This document shows, piece by piece, positions 25,678 to 33,585 of a stretch of 43,235 nucleotides of DNA (the stretch's first letter is position 1; every line of letters starts with the position of its first letter). The DNA comes from an uncultured Clostridium sp. (GTDB taxonomy: Bacteria; Bacillota; Clostridia; Clostridiales; Clostridiaceae): assembly GCA_937927335.1 (NCBI GenBank), contig CALBDU010000027.1, positions 1 to 43,235 on the forward strand, given 5' to 3'. Under the pieces are notes generated by a model. That model saw only the letters and a list, made by a program, of their open reading frames with translations, had not been told where the DNA came from and did not search any database. The position numbers and the translations under genes are program-made.

Positions 25678-26364
25678 CTAATTCTCCTTGGCAATTACGC
25701 CAACCACGGGAATGTCCAGGTATCTTTCAATATCTTCCTCTGATTTTATGGTTCTGTCCATATATTCCAATACCAGGGTAAGTCCTAATGAACCCATAAG
25801 CCCTATAAGAAATGCCACCGCAATGTTCAAAACCTTGTTGGGCTTTACCGGGCTGGTGGGCACCGAGGGCTTATCCATAATCTGAATGGTTCCTCCTGTA
25901 GGGAAAACCAGCTTTGATTCCTCAATGAAGCTGTCTGCCACAGTATTTACCATTTTTACCGCCTCATAGGCGTCGCCGCTTTGGGCGCTGATTATAAGGA
26001 TCTGGGTATCCGTCTGAGGTGAAACGGTAACCGACTTCTGTATTTGCTTTATAGTATATTTACCTTCCAGCTTGTTTGCAGCCATTTCTGCTGTAGCCTT
26101 TGACTGAGCTATTTGAGCATAGGTCTTAACCAGTTTTTGGTACATCATTACATCGTTGTACTGAGTCTGGCTCTGATTGGCCATGGTTTCCTGGGGCTTT
26201 CCCACAATGATGCTTGTCTCTGCCTGGTATATGGGCTTTAACAGGAAAAAACTAACCAGTCCCGCTGCCAGTGTGCAGATCAGGGTTATAAATATAATAA
26301 GCCTAAAACGTTTCCTTACTATATATAAAATGTCCCTTAAATCCAGCGTTATTTCTTCTTCCAT
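25678..26364 (-). CDS. cpsC: CpsC/YwqC-type chain-length determinant (Wzz family) kinase adaptor
   Basis: Seen: 228 residues with two membrane helices: TM1 after RKRFRLIIFITLICTLAAGLVSFFLL and TM2 VLNIAVAFLIGLMGSLGLTLVLEYMD. The extracellular Wzz domain between them includes PTSPVKPN just before TM2. A short cytoplasmic tail ends the protein. Family role: activates the separate CpsD kinase and sets polysaccharide length. First gene of the cpsC-cpsB-cpsD' run. Upstream 26365-26538 should hold its promoter. Confidence 0.9.
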   Translation of the reverse strand: MEEEITLDLRDILYIVRKRFRLIIFITLICTLAAGLVSFFLLKPIYQAETSIIVGKPQETMANQSQTQYNDVMMYQKLVKTYAQIAQSKATAEMAANKLEGKYTIKQIQKSVTVSPQTDTQILIISAQSGDAYEAVKMVNTVADSFIEESKLVFPTGGTIQIMDKPSVPTSPVKPNKVLNIAVAFLIGLMGSLGLTLVLEYMDRTIKSEEDIERYLDIPVVGVIAKEN

Positions 26365-26544
26365 CTACTGCATCCCCTTATCATAAGTTCCAAATTTATT
26401 TAAATTATTTAACAATCCATGAATAATTTTAACATTTTTTTACTTAAAGGTAAAGTCTTAATAAAATCTGAATAATACTGACTGCTTTAGACATACTAAC
26501 CTTAGTGGGATTTCTCGCCCTGAATTTTTTTTGGGGGTATGCCG

Positions 26545-26961
26545 ATGAAGGAATTTTTCAAACTCAGCTTTATTACAATAATCATGGGTTTGCTTTATCT
26601 TTTAACTGAAATACTATATCGCGGCAGCTCCTACTGGCAGATGGCCCTTATTGGAGGCACTGCCGGCACCCTTACAGGCTTTGTTAACAGCAGTCTGGCT
26701 AGCCAATTTCCCCTGTGGCTTCAAGGCATCATAGGCATGGGGCTATGCACCGGTATCGAATTTGCAGGAGGCTGCTACTTTAATTTATATAGAGGCTGTA
26801 ATATCTGGAACTACAGCAGCCTTCCCTTTAATTTCCTGGGCCAGATATGCATCTTTTACAGCCTTGCTTGGTTTTTTCTTAGTCTTGCCGGGATTTTTCT
26901 CTACAATTATATAAGATGGAAGGTATTCAAGGAGCAAAAGCCCAGATATAAAATATTCTAA
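26545..26961 (+). CDS. Small four-helix membrane protein (CmpB-type putative ABC permease)
   Basis: Seen: about 138 residues with four hydrophobic helices and a conserved-looking YRGCNIWNYSSLPFNFLGQICIFYSLAW segment, as in the small membrane family annotated as putative ABC-transporter type IV/CmpB. Start: GGGGGT is placed better for the ATG at 26545 than for 26539. No transporter ATPase is nearby. Function unknown. Confidence 0.7.
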   Translation: MKEFFKLSFITIIMGLLYLLTEILYRGSSYWQMALIGGTAGTLTGFVNSSLASQFPLWLQGIIGMGLCTGIEFAGGCYFNLYRGCNIWNYSSLPFNFLGQICIFYSLAWFFLSLAGIFLYNYIRWKVFKEQKPRYKIF

Positions 26962-27019
26962 TTGATAAAATTGAGAATATTATGTAAAATAACATTATAA
27001 ATACGGGGGTGATGTCAAA

Positions 27020-27412
27020 ATGAAGATTAACATCAACAAGGTTAAAGCAAAACATTATAGTGAAGCCTGCTGCTGCTGCAAAAGCAAGCAAAGGGCAAAG
27101 GAGGTCCTTAATGCGGCTATGGCCAAGGCCAGAAACAACTGCCCCATGAAGGATGCCCAGGATAAGCTGTTCCTTCTTTTCAGTGTGATCAGGGACTGGA
27201 TCCGTGGCTACTATGAGGTTATTCCTTTAGGCTCCCTGATAGTTATATTTGTTGCTTTGCTGTATTTTATATCTCCCATAGATATTGTTCCGGATTTTCT
27301 CCCGGCTGGCCTCATTGATGATGCCTTCATCATAAGCCTGGTAACCAAGCAGATAAGCAGTGATCTTGAAAAGTACAAACGCTGGAAGGCAGCTGTAAGC
27401 TCGCCCTCTTAA
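27020..27412 (+). CDS. YkvA/DUF1232 membrane protein
   Basis: Seen: 130 residues. The C-terminal half (LIVIFVALLYFISPIDIVPDFLPAGLIDDAFIISLVTKQISSDLEKYKRW) is the DUF1232 signature, with YxxSPxDxVPD and two short helices. The N-terminus has an unusual Cys cluster (EACCCCKS). Function of the family is not established. Terminator follows. Confidence 0.85.
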   Translation: MKININKVKAKHYSEACCCCKSKQRAKEVLNAAMAKARNNCPMKDAQDKLFLLFSVIRDWIRGYYEVIPLGSLIVIFVALLYFISPIDIVPDFLPAGLIDDAFIISLVTKQISSDLEKYKRWKAAVSSPS

Positions 27413-27417
27413 AGCAT

Positions 27418-27446
27418 AAGGCTCCGCCGCTGGCGGAGCCTTTCGT
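27418..27446. terminator. Bidirectional terminator between DUF1232 gene and hbd
   Basis: AAGGCTCCGCC and GGCGGAGCCTT form an 11-bp GC-rich stem with a GCT loop. It serves the convergent DUF1232 gene and the end of the butyryl-CoA operon. Confidence 0.85.
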
Positions 27447-27485
27447 ATTTCAGTCGTAGTTGATTCAGTTTTACTTGTTTCGTTC

Positions 27486-28331
27486 TTACTTGTAGTCAAA
27501 GAAGCCCTTTGAGGTCTTTCTTCCAAGCCATCCTGCCCTTACATATTTTCTAAGCAGTGAGTGAGCTCTGTATTTTGTATCTCCAGTTTCCTTATAAAGT
27601 ACGTCCATAATAGCCAGGCAAACATCCAGTCCTACCAGATCTCCCAAAGCCAGAGGTCCCATAGGGTGGTTGGCGCCAAGCATCATGGCCTTGTCTATAT
27701 CCTCGGCACTGGCTATTCCCTCTGCCATAATTCCGCAGGCTTCGTTTATCATAGGAATCAGTATTCTGTTTACCACAAAGCCTGGAGCCTCTGAAACCTC
27801 CACCGGGTCCTTGCCAATGGATATGGCAAGCTCCTTAACAGCCTTAAAGGTCTCCTCTGAAGCTGCCATTCCTTTAATTACTTCCACCAGCTTCATAACC
27901 GGTGCCGGGTTGAAAAAATGCATACCTATAACCTTGTCAGGTCTTTTAGTTGCAGCTGCCACCTCGGTTATTGAAAGTGATGAGGTATTGGAAGCCAATA
28001 TTGCTTCCGGCTTGCATATGCTGTCCAGCTCTGCAAATATCTGTTTCTTTATTTCCATATTTTCCACTGCCGCTTCAATAACCAAGTCGCAATCAGCTGC
28101 CTCCTTGAGGTCAACTGTTCCTTTGATTCTTGAAAGGATATCGTTCATGTCTGCTTCTGTCATCTTGCCCTTTTGCACCATTCTGTTAAGGTTCTTTTTA
28201 AGTGCAGCTATGCCCTTTTCAACAAACTCCATCTTTATATCACGGATAATAACCTCACAGCCCTTTGAGGCAAATACCTGGGCAATGCCTGAACCCATGG
28301 TTCCCGCACCTATAACACATATCTTTTTCAT
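27486..28331 (-). CDS. hbd: 3-Hydroxybutyryl-CoA dehydrogenase
   Basis: Seen: 281 residues, standard length. Rossmann motif GAGTMGSGIAQVFASKG at the N-terminus, the catalytic His in GMHFFNPAPVMKLVEVI near 138, and the C-terminal APGFVVNRILIPMINEA...HPMGPLALGDLVGLD. Reaction: NAD(P)H-dependent reduction of acetoacetyl-CoA to (S)-3-hydroxybutyryl-CoA. Last gene of the operon, 29 bp after etfA, with GGAGG before ATG. Looks intact. Confidence 0.97.
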   Translation of the reverse strand: MKKICVIGAGTMGSGIAQVFASKGCEVIIRDIKMEFVEKGIAALKKNLNRMVQKGKMTEADMNDILSRIKGTVDLKEAADCDLVIEAAVENMEIKKQIFAELDSICKPEAILASNTSSLSITEVAAATKRPDKVIGMHFFNPAPVMKLVEVIKGMAASEETFKAVKELAISIGKDPVEVSEAPGFVVNRILIPMINEACGIMAEGIASAEDIDKAMMLGANHPMGPLALGDLVGLDVCLAIMDVLYKETGDTKYRAHSLLRKYVRAGWLGRKTSKGFFDYK

Positions 28332-28360
28332 TTAAATTACCTCCATAAATATTTATATAC

Positions 28361-29386
28361 CTATTGCAGGCTTCCTGCTTCCTTGTGGTCCCTGATCTTA
28401 GCTGTGAGCTCAGGAAGAACCTTGTTCAAATCTCCAACTATAGCCAGATCTGCAGCCTTCATCATAGGACATTCAGCATTTTTGTTTATAGCTATTATAA
28501 ATTCACTGTCCTGCATTCCTGCCAGATGCTGAATTGCTCCAGAAATTCCGCAGGCAATGTATATTTTAGGCCTTACAGTTTTACCTGTCTGTCCAACCTG
28601 CAGGGATTTATCTACCCAGCCGCTGTCCACCACAGCTCTTGAAGCTGAAACTGTTCCGCCTAGAGCCTCTGCCAGTTCTTCCAGGCTCTTGAAGTTTTCG
28701 GAGTTTCCTACTCCTCTTCCCCCAGATACCAGAATTTCAGCATCGCCGATATCCATTATATCCTTGGACAGCTTTATTACTTCTTCTGTCTTGGTTCTTA
28801 TATCCTCTTCAGTTAAGGTGAAAACAGCCCTCTCAATTTTTGAAGGATCTATCTTTGATTTATCCTTCTCAAGTCTTTCAAAAACTCCTGGTCTCACTGT
28901 GGACATCTGTGGTCTGTGGTCTGCGCAAACTATGGTGGCCATCAGGTTGCCTCCAAAGGCAGGCCTTGTCATCATAAGATTTTTTGTTTCTGAATCAATA
29001 TCAAGACCGGTGCAGTCTGCAGTAAGTCCCGTGCCTAGTCTGGCTGAAACCCTTGGTCCCAAATCCCTTCCAATAAAGGTGGCGCCAATAAATAATACCT
29101 CAGGCTTTTTTTCCTTTACCAGGTCGCACATAACCTTTGCATATGCGTCCGTTGAATAATGCCATAGCAGCTTGCTGTCACAGGCTATAACCTTGTCTGC
29201 ACCGTAGGATAATAACTTGTTTGACATGTCGTGGGTATTATAGCCAAGAACCACGGCAGTAAGCTCTGTACCAAGCTTATCAGCTATTTCCCTGCCTTTT
29301 CCCAGTATCTCCAGGGATACCTTTTGAAGCTTTCCGTCCCTTTGTTCGGCAAAAACCCAGACTCCTTTATAATCAGATATATTCAT
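28361..29386 (-). CDS. etfA: Electron transfer flavoprotein alpha subunit
   Basis: Seen: about 341 residues. N-terminal adenine-nucleotide-like domain (VWVFAEQRDGKLQKVSLEILGKGREIADKL) and the FAD domain near the end (ACGISGAIQHLAGMQDSEFIIAINKN, then DLNKVLPELTAKI). With EtfB it forms the flavoprotein that, with Bcd, bifurcates electrons from NADH to crotonyl-CoA and ferredoxin in clostridia (family knowledge). Start: ATG at 29386; the TTG at 29401 overlaps the GGAGG ribosome site and is unlikely. Confidence 0.95.
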   Translation of the reverse strand: MNISDYKGVWVFAEQRDGKLQKVSLEILGKGREIADKLGTELTAVVLGYNTHDMSNKLLSYGADKVIACDSKLLWHYSTDAYAKVMCDLVKEKKPEVLFIGATFIGRDLGPRVSARLGTGLTADCTGLDIDSETKNLMMTRPAFGGNLMATIVCADHRPQMSTVRPGVFERLEKDKSKIDPSKIERAVFTLTEEDIRTKTEEVIKLSKDIMDIGDAEILVSGGRGVGNSENFKSLEELAEALGGTVSASRAVVDSGWVDKSLQVGQTGKTVRPKIYIACGISGAIQHLAGMQDSEFIIAINKNAECPMMKAADLAIVGDLNKVLPELTAKIRDHKEAGSLQ

Positions 29387-29402
29387 ATCAATTTCCTCCA
29401 AA

Positions 29403-30185
29403 CTAAATGTAGTGATTTTCCATTAATTTTGAAACTGTATATTCCACAGCTTCCTTCACAGGCAGATTTATAAGCTCACCTTGTCCCTTTGCTTCCTTGG
29501 TCATGGATTTCATAACCCTTGTAGGTGAACCGTTCAATCCCAGAAGCTCAGTATCCACATCTATGTCATGGGCGGTCCAAAGCTTAACTTCCTTGTCATA
29601 AACACCGAAGATATTATTAATGTTCATGTATCTTGGAGTGTTTAGCTCCTTTATGGCTGTGAGTAGCACAGGAGTGTTTACCTTAATTACCTCATAGCCG
29701 TCCTCCCAGGCTCTTCTTACGCTTATTGTATTGTCATCCACTATATCCACCTTTTCCACATAAGTAACCTGCGGCAGATTCAAATGCTCTGCAACCTCAG
29801 GACCTACCTGGGCTGTATCTCCGTCTATGGCCTGTCTTCCTGCAAATACTATGTCATAATCCAGCTTTTTTAAAGCTCCAGCCAATGCATGGGAGGTTGC
29901 TAAGGTATCTGCTCCTGCAAAGGCCCTGTCTGTGATAAGCACAGCTTCATCTGCTCCCATGGCCAAGGCTTCTGTTAAAGCATTGCCTGCCTGAGGAGGT
30001 CCCATAGTTATAACAGTAACATGAGCCCCATACTTATCCTTAAGACATAAAGCCTCTTCCAAAGCATTTTTATCGTCCGGGTTTATTATGGAAGGAACTC
30101 CTTCTCTTATAAGTGTCCCTGTTTTTGGATCTATTTTAACTTCGTTGGTATCCGGTACCTGTTTTATACAAACAACTATATTCAT
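29403..30185 (-). CDS. etfB: Electron transfer flavoprotein beta subunit
   Basis: Seen: 260 residues, beginning MNIVVCIKQVPDTNEVKIDP and containing VAGRQAIDGDTAQVGPEVAEHL as FAGRQAIDGDTAQVGPEVA, the EtfB signature, with GPPQAGNALTEALAMGADEA. It pairs with EtfA; the extra FAD needed for bifurcation sits in this subunit in clostridial complexes. CAAGGAGG precedes ATG; 18 bp after bcd. Confidence 0.96.
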   Translation of the reverse strand: MNIVVCIKQVPDTNEVKIDPKTGTLIREGVPSIINPDDKNALEEALCLKDKYGAHVTVITMGPPQAGNALTEALAMGADEAVLITDRAFAGADTLATSHALAGALKKLDYDIVFAGRQAIDGDTAQVGPEVAEHLNLPQVTYVEKVDIVDDNTISVRRAWEDGYEVIKVNTPVLLTAIKELNTPRYMNINNIFGVYDKEVKLWTAHDIDVDTELLGLNGSPTRVMKSMTKEAKGQGELINLPVKEAVEYTVSKLMENHYI

Positions 30186-30203
30186 AGTGTAACTGCCTCC
30201 TTG

Positions 30204-31343
30204 TTATTTGAATATGTTTCCTGATATAACCAGCTTCTGAACCTGGGAGGTGCCTTCGTATATTTCTGTAATCTTGGCATCCCTCATCATTCTTTCCACA
30301 GGATAATCCTTGGTGTAGCCGTAGCCTCCAAAGAGCTGCACGGCCTTTGTGGTTACATCCATGGCCACGTTTGCAGCATGGAGCTTTGCTCTGGCTGCAT
30401 CCACAGAGTAGGGCAGTTTGTTGTCCTTTTTCCATGCGGCAAGATAAACAAGGTATCTTGCAGATTCAATGGCAACGTCCATATCTGCCATAATCCAGGA
30501 TAAGCCCTGGAACCTGTCCAGTGATTTGCCAAATTGCTTTCTGTCCTTCATGTAATTTTTTGCTTCCTCAAAGGCTCCTTCAGCAATTCCCAGTGCCTGG
30601 GCAGCAATTCCTATACGTCCGCCATCCAGTGATTTCATGGCTATGCCAAAGCCCTTTCCTTCCTTGCCCACTAAATTTTCAGCAGGAACTATACAGTCTT
30701 CAAATATAAGTTCTGTGGTAGAGGAAGCTCTTATTCCCATTTTGTCCTCAACCTTGCCGGTGGTAAATCCTGGATAGCCCTTTTCCAGTATGAAGGCGGA
30801 TATTCCCTTAACGCCTTTTGTTCTGTCTGTCATGGCAAATACCACGAATATATCAGCTTTTCCTCCATTGGTGATAAATATTTTTGAACCGTTCAGTACA
30901 TAGTGGTCTCCCTCCAGTACTGCTACGGACTGCTGTCCTGCAGCATCAGTGCCTGCGTTTGGTTCTGTAAGGCCGAAAGCACCAAGCTTTTCCCCTTTAG
31001 CTAAAGGTACCAGATATTTTTTCTTCTGGTCCTCTGTACCAAACTGTTCAATAAGAGATGCGCACAGGGAGGTATGGGCGGAAAGAATAACTCCTGTAGT
31101 TCCGCAGACCTTTGACAGCTCCTCTACTGCAAGGATATAAGATAAGGTATCGCCGCCGGCTCCCCCATATTCCTTGGCAAAAGGTATGCCCATCATGCCG
31201 TACCTTGCCATTTTCTTTACATTTTCCATAGGGAATTCTTCTGTTCTGTCGATTTCGGCAGCCAATGGCTTAACTTCAGCTTCAGCAAATTCCCTGACCA
31301 TCTGCCTTACTAATTCCTGTTCCTTTGTCAGTGCAAAATTCAT
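30204..31343 (-). CDS. bcd: Butyryl-CoA dehydrogenase
   Basis: Seen: 379 residues, standard acyl-CoA dehydrogenase length. FAD/substrate motifs GAFGLTEPNAGTDA and FITNGGKADIFVVFA; catalytic Glu in KITEIYEGTSQVQ near 363. Reaction: crotonyl-CoA to butyryl-CoA with EtfAB as electron donor. 12 bp after crt, with AGGAGG before ATG. Confidence 0.96.
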   Translation of the reverse strand: MNFALTKEQELVRQMVREFAEAEVKPLAAEIDRTEEFPMENVKKMARYGMMGIPFAKEYGGAGGDTLSYILAVEELSKVCGTTGVILSAHTSLCASLIEQFGTEDQKKKYLVPLAKGEKLGAFGLTEPNAGTDAAGQQSVAVLEGDHYVLNGSKIFITNGGKADIFVVFAMTDRTKGVKGISAFILEKGYPGFTTGKVEDKMGIRASSTTELIFEDCIVPAENLVGKEGKGFGIAMKSLDGGRIGIAAQALGIAEGAFEEAKNYMKDRKQFGKSLDRFQGLSWIMADMDVAIESARYLVYLAAWKKDNKLPYSVDAARAKLHAANVAMDVTTKAVQLFGGYGYTKDYPVERMMRDAKITEIYEGTSQVQKLVISGNIFK

Positions 31344-31355
31344 TAAAATTACCTC

Positions 31356-32138
31356 CTATTTATTTTTAAAGCTCTTTTCCCTCTTCTCCACAAAAGCGGT
31401 CATGCCTTCCTTTTGATCATAGGTTGAAAAACATTCTCCAAAAACCTCAGATTCATACATTAAACCTGTTTCCAGGTCGCACTGCATGCCCCTGTTTATG
31501 GCTGCCTTGCAGTACTTCACTGCTAATGGTGCCTGTGCTGCAATGGTGTTTGCCATGTCCATTGCGGTTTCCATAAGCTTTTCAGGCTCAACCACCTTGT
31601 TTACAAGACCTATCCTCAAGGCTTCATCAGCTTTGATAATTCCTGCTGTGAAAATCATTTCCTTTGCTGCAGCCATGCCCACAATTCTTGGAAGCCTCTG
31701 GGTTCCCCCAAAGCCTGGAGTGATGCCAAGTCCTGATTCAGGCTGGCCAAATTTTGCCTTTGTTGAGGCAATTCTTATATCGCAGGCCATGCTAAGCTCA
31801 CAGCCTCCACCTAATGCAAAGCCGTTAACTGCTGCTATAACAGGCTTATCCATAAGGTCAAATTTTCTAAATACCTTGTTTCCAAGGATGCCAAATTTTC
31901 TTCCTTCAGCCACAGTCATATCCTTCATTTCAGTTATATCTGCTCCTGCGACAAAAGCCTTTTCTCCTGCTCCGGTTAAAACTACCGCATAAACTCCCTC
32001 ATCTTCAGCTGCCAAATCAGCTGCCAGATCCAGTTCCTTAAGAGTATCTGAATTCAATGCATTTAATGCCTTTGGCCTGTTTATTGATATTACTGCTACT
32101 TTGTCGTTTTTCTCATAAATTATATTATTAAATACCAT
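31356..32138 (-). CDS. crt: Crotonase (3-hydroxybutyryl-CoA dehydratase)
   Basis: Seen: 260 residues. Oxyanion-hole segments around AFVAGADITEMK and NGFALGGGCELSMACD; catalytic Glu in the latter and in FGQPESGLGITPGFGGTQRL. Reaction: 3-hydroxybutyryl-CoA to crotonyl-CoA. 13 bp after thl; AAAGGGGG before ATG. Confidence 0.96.
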   Translation of the reverse strand: MVFNNIIYEKNDKVAVISINRPKALNALNSDTLKELDLAADLAAEDEGVYAVVLTGAGEKAFVAGADITEMKDMTVAEGRKFGILGNKVFRKFDLMDKPVIAAVNGFALGGGCELSMACDIRIASTKAKFGQPESGLGITPGFGGTQRLPRIVGMAAAKEMIFTAGIIKADEALRIGLVNKVVEPEKLMETAMDMANTIAAQAPLAVKYCKAAINRGMQCDLETGLMYESEVFGECFSTYDQKEGMTAFVEKREKSFKNK

Positions 32139-32151
32139 ACCTGTTCCCCCT

Positions 32152-33327
32152 TTATCTTTCCACTATAACTGCCGTACCCATTCCGCCGCCTATACAAAGA
32201 GTAGCCAAGCCCTTCTTTGCATCTCTCTTTTCCATTTCATAAAGCAGCGAAACAAGAATTCTTGCCCCTGATGCTCCAATAGGATGCCCAAGTGCTATTG
32301 CTCCACCGTTCACATTAACTATGTCCATGTTGAATTTCAAATCCTTTGCCACTGCAAGACTTTGTGCTGCAAAGGCCTCGTTTGCTTCAATAAGGTCAAT
32401 ATCCTCAATTTTAAGCTTAGCACCTTCCAGTGCCTTTTTAGTTGCATAGAATGGACCGTAACCCATGATTGAAGGCTCCAAGCCTCTTGAGCCGTAGGAT
32501 ACTATTTTTGCCAAAGGCTTTATGTTAAGCTCCTTTGCTTTTTCAGCACTCATTACTATAAGTGCTGCTGCACAATCATTTATTCCAGAGGCATTTCCTG
32601 CTGTAACAGTTCCATCCTTCTTAAAGGCAGGCTTAAGCTTAGCCATGGCTTCAATGGTTGAGCCGAATCTTGGGAACTCATCCTGATCAAATACTGTTTC
32701 CCCTTTTCTTGTTTTTATTACTACAGGAACTATTTCATCCTTGAATTTTCCTGCCTTTATGGCACTTTCAGCCTTCTGCTGGGAACTTAAGGAAAAGGCA
32801 TCCTGCTGTTCCCTGGTAATTCCCCACTGCTCTGCTATATTTTCTGCAGTAATTCCCATATGATATTTATTGAAGGCATCTGTTAAGCCGTCATTTACCA
32901 TAACGTCCACTATCTCACCGTTGCCCATTCTTTTGCCCCATCTTTCACTGTTCAATGCATAAGGAGCCTTTGACATGTTTTCCATTCCTCCAGCAACTAC
33001 TACATCTGCATCTCCAGCCTTGATCAGCTGGCAGGCCAGTGAAACAGCCCTTAAACCTGAGCCGCATACCTTATTTATTGTCATTGCAGGTATCTCCACA
33101 GGAAGTCCTGCATATACAGCCGCCTGCCTTGCAGGGTTTTGTCCAAGACCAGCCTGCAGCACATTCCCCATTATCACTTCATCTATTATTTCAGGCTTTA
33201 TTCCTGCCCTTTTCACGGCCTCCTTTATAACCAGGGCCCCCAGCTCCACAGCAGGCACATCCTTTAGTGTACCCCCATAGGACCCAATAGCTGTACGTGT
33301 TGCGCTTGCGATAACTATCTCTTTCAT
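32152..33327 (-). CDS. thl: Acetyl-CoA C-acetyltransferase (thiolase)
   Basis: Seen: about 391 residues. Nucleophilic Cys88 in INKVCGSGLRA, His in GGAIALGHPIGASGAR, and the second Cys in ATLCIGGGMGTA. Condenses two acetyl-CoA to acetoacetyl-CoA, the first step to butyryl-CoA. Start chosen at 33327 (MKEIVIASATRTA), seven bases after GGGAGGG; the ATG at 33333 is too close. First gene of the operon, preceded by a sigma-54 promoter with a leader of about 40 nt. Confidence 0.96.
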   Translation of the reverse strand: MKEIVIASATRTAIGSYGGTLKDVPAVELGALVIKEAVKRAGIKPEIIDEVIMGNVLQAGLGQNPARQAAVYAGLPVEIPAMTINKVCGSGLRAVSLACQLIKAGDADVVVAGGMENMSKAPYALNSERWGKRMGNGEIVDVMVNDGLTDAFNKYHMGITAENIAEQWGITREQQDAFSLSSQQKAESAIKAGKFKDEIVPVVIKTRKGETVFDQDEFPRFGSTIEAMAKLKPAFKKDGTVTAGNASGINDCAAALIVMSAEKAKELNIKPLAKIVSYGSRGLEPSIMGYGPFYATKKALEGAKLKIEDIDLIEANEAFAAQSLAVAKDLKFNMDIVNVNGGAIALGHPIGASGARILVSLLYEMEKRDAKKGLATLCIGGGMGTAVIVER

Positions 33328-33380
33328 TGACATTCCCTCCCAAATTTTATGTTTGTTAATTAACTAACCTTTAATTTATA

Positions 33381-33398
33381 TAGCATAATCCTTGCCAA
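33381..33398 (-). promoter_or_regulatory. Sigma-54 promoter of the thl-crt-bcd-etfBA-hbd operon
   Basis: On the minus strand the sequence TTGGCAAGGATTATGCTA matches the sigma-54 consensus TTGGCACG-N4-TTGCW at all but two positions, with the -24 GG at 33396-33395 and the -12 GC at 33384-33383 and the obligatory spacing kept. Transcription should start near 33371, about 44 nt before the thl start. Confidence 0.85.
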
Positions 33399-33509
33399 TG
33401 AAATTACCCTGCCTGCCTTTGCTCATATCAATGGTTTTTATTTTGCATTTCGTATATTTTCTGAATATAATGGCAAAAATGTATCATATTGTGGACAACA
33501 ATAAAAAAA

Positions 33510-33531
33510 GTTGTCTCCATATGAAGACAAC
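33510..33531 (-). terminator. Terminator of the sigma-54 activator gene; also possible enhancer site
   Basis: A 9-bp stem (GTTGTCTTC with GGAGACAAC on the minus strand), an ATAT loop and then seven T residues: a good terminator for the activator gene. The same palindrome resembles the repeat at 33565-33582 and lies about 130 bp upstream of the sigma-54 promoter, so it may double as an activator-binding site. Confidence 0.8.
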
Positions 33532-33564
33532 CTGACAAATTATTAACGCAATTCTATGAAAATG

Positions 33565-33582
33565 TGTCCTGTTTTGGAGACA
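33565..33582. promoter_or_regulatory. Candidate upstream activator site for the sigma-54 activator
   Basis: TGTCCTGTTTTGGAGACA has the TGTC-N10-GACA form shared with the palindrome at 33512-33529. The two centres are 53 bp apart, and this one has no T run, so it is not a terminator. A partial third copy (GGACAAC) lies at 33493-33499. Distance to the promoter about 180 bp, usual for enhancers. Confidence 0.55.
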
Positions 33583-33585
33583 ACC

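Noticed and set aside
27670..28335. Long plus-strand frame (221 codons) opposite hbd
   Set aside because: It is the antisense shadow of a clear hbd gene, with low-complexity Ser/Ile-rich product and no ribosome site.
31486..31992. Plus-strand frame opposite crt
   Set aside because: Shadow of crt; no ribosome site and unlikely composition.
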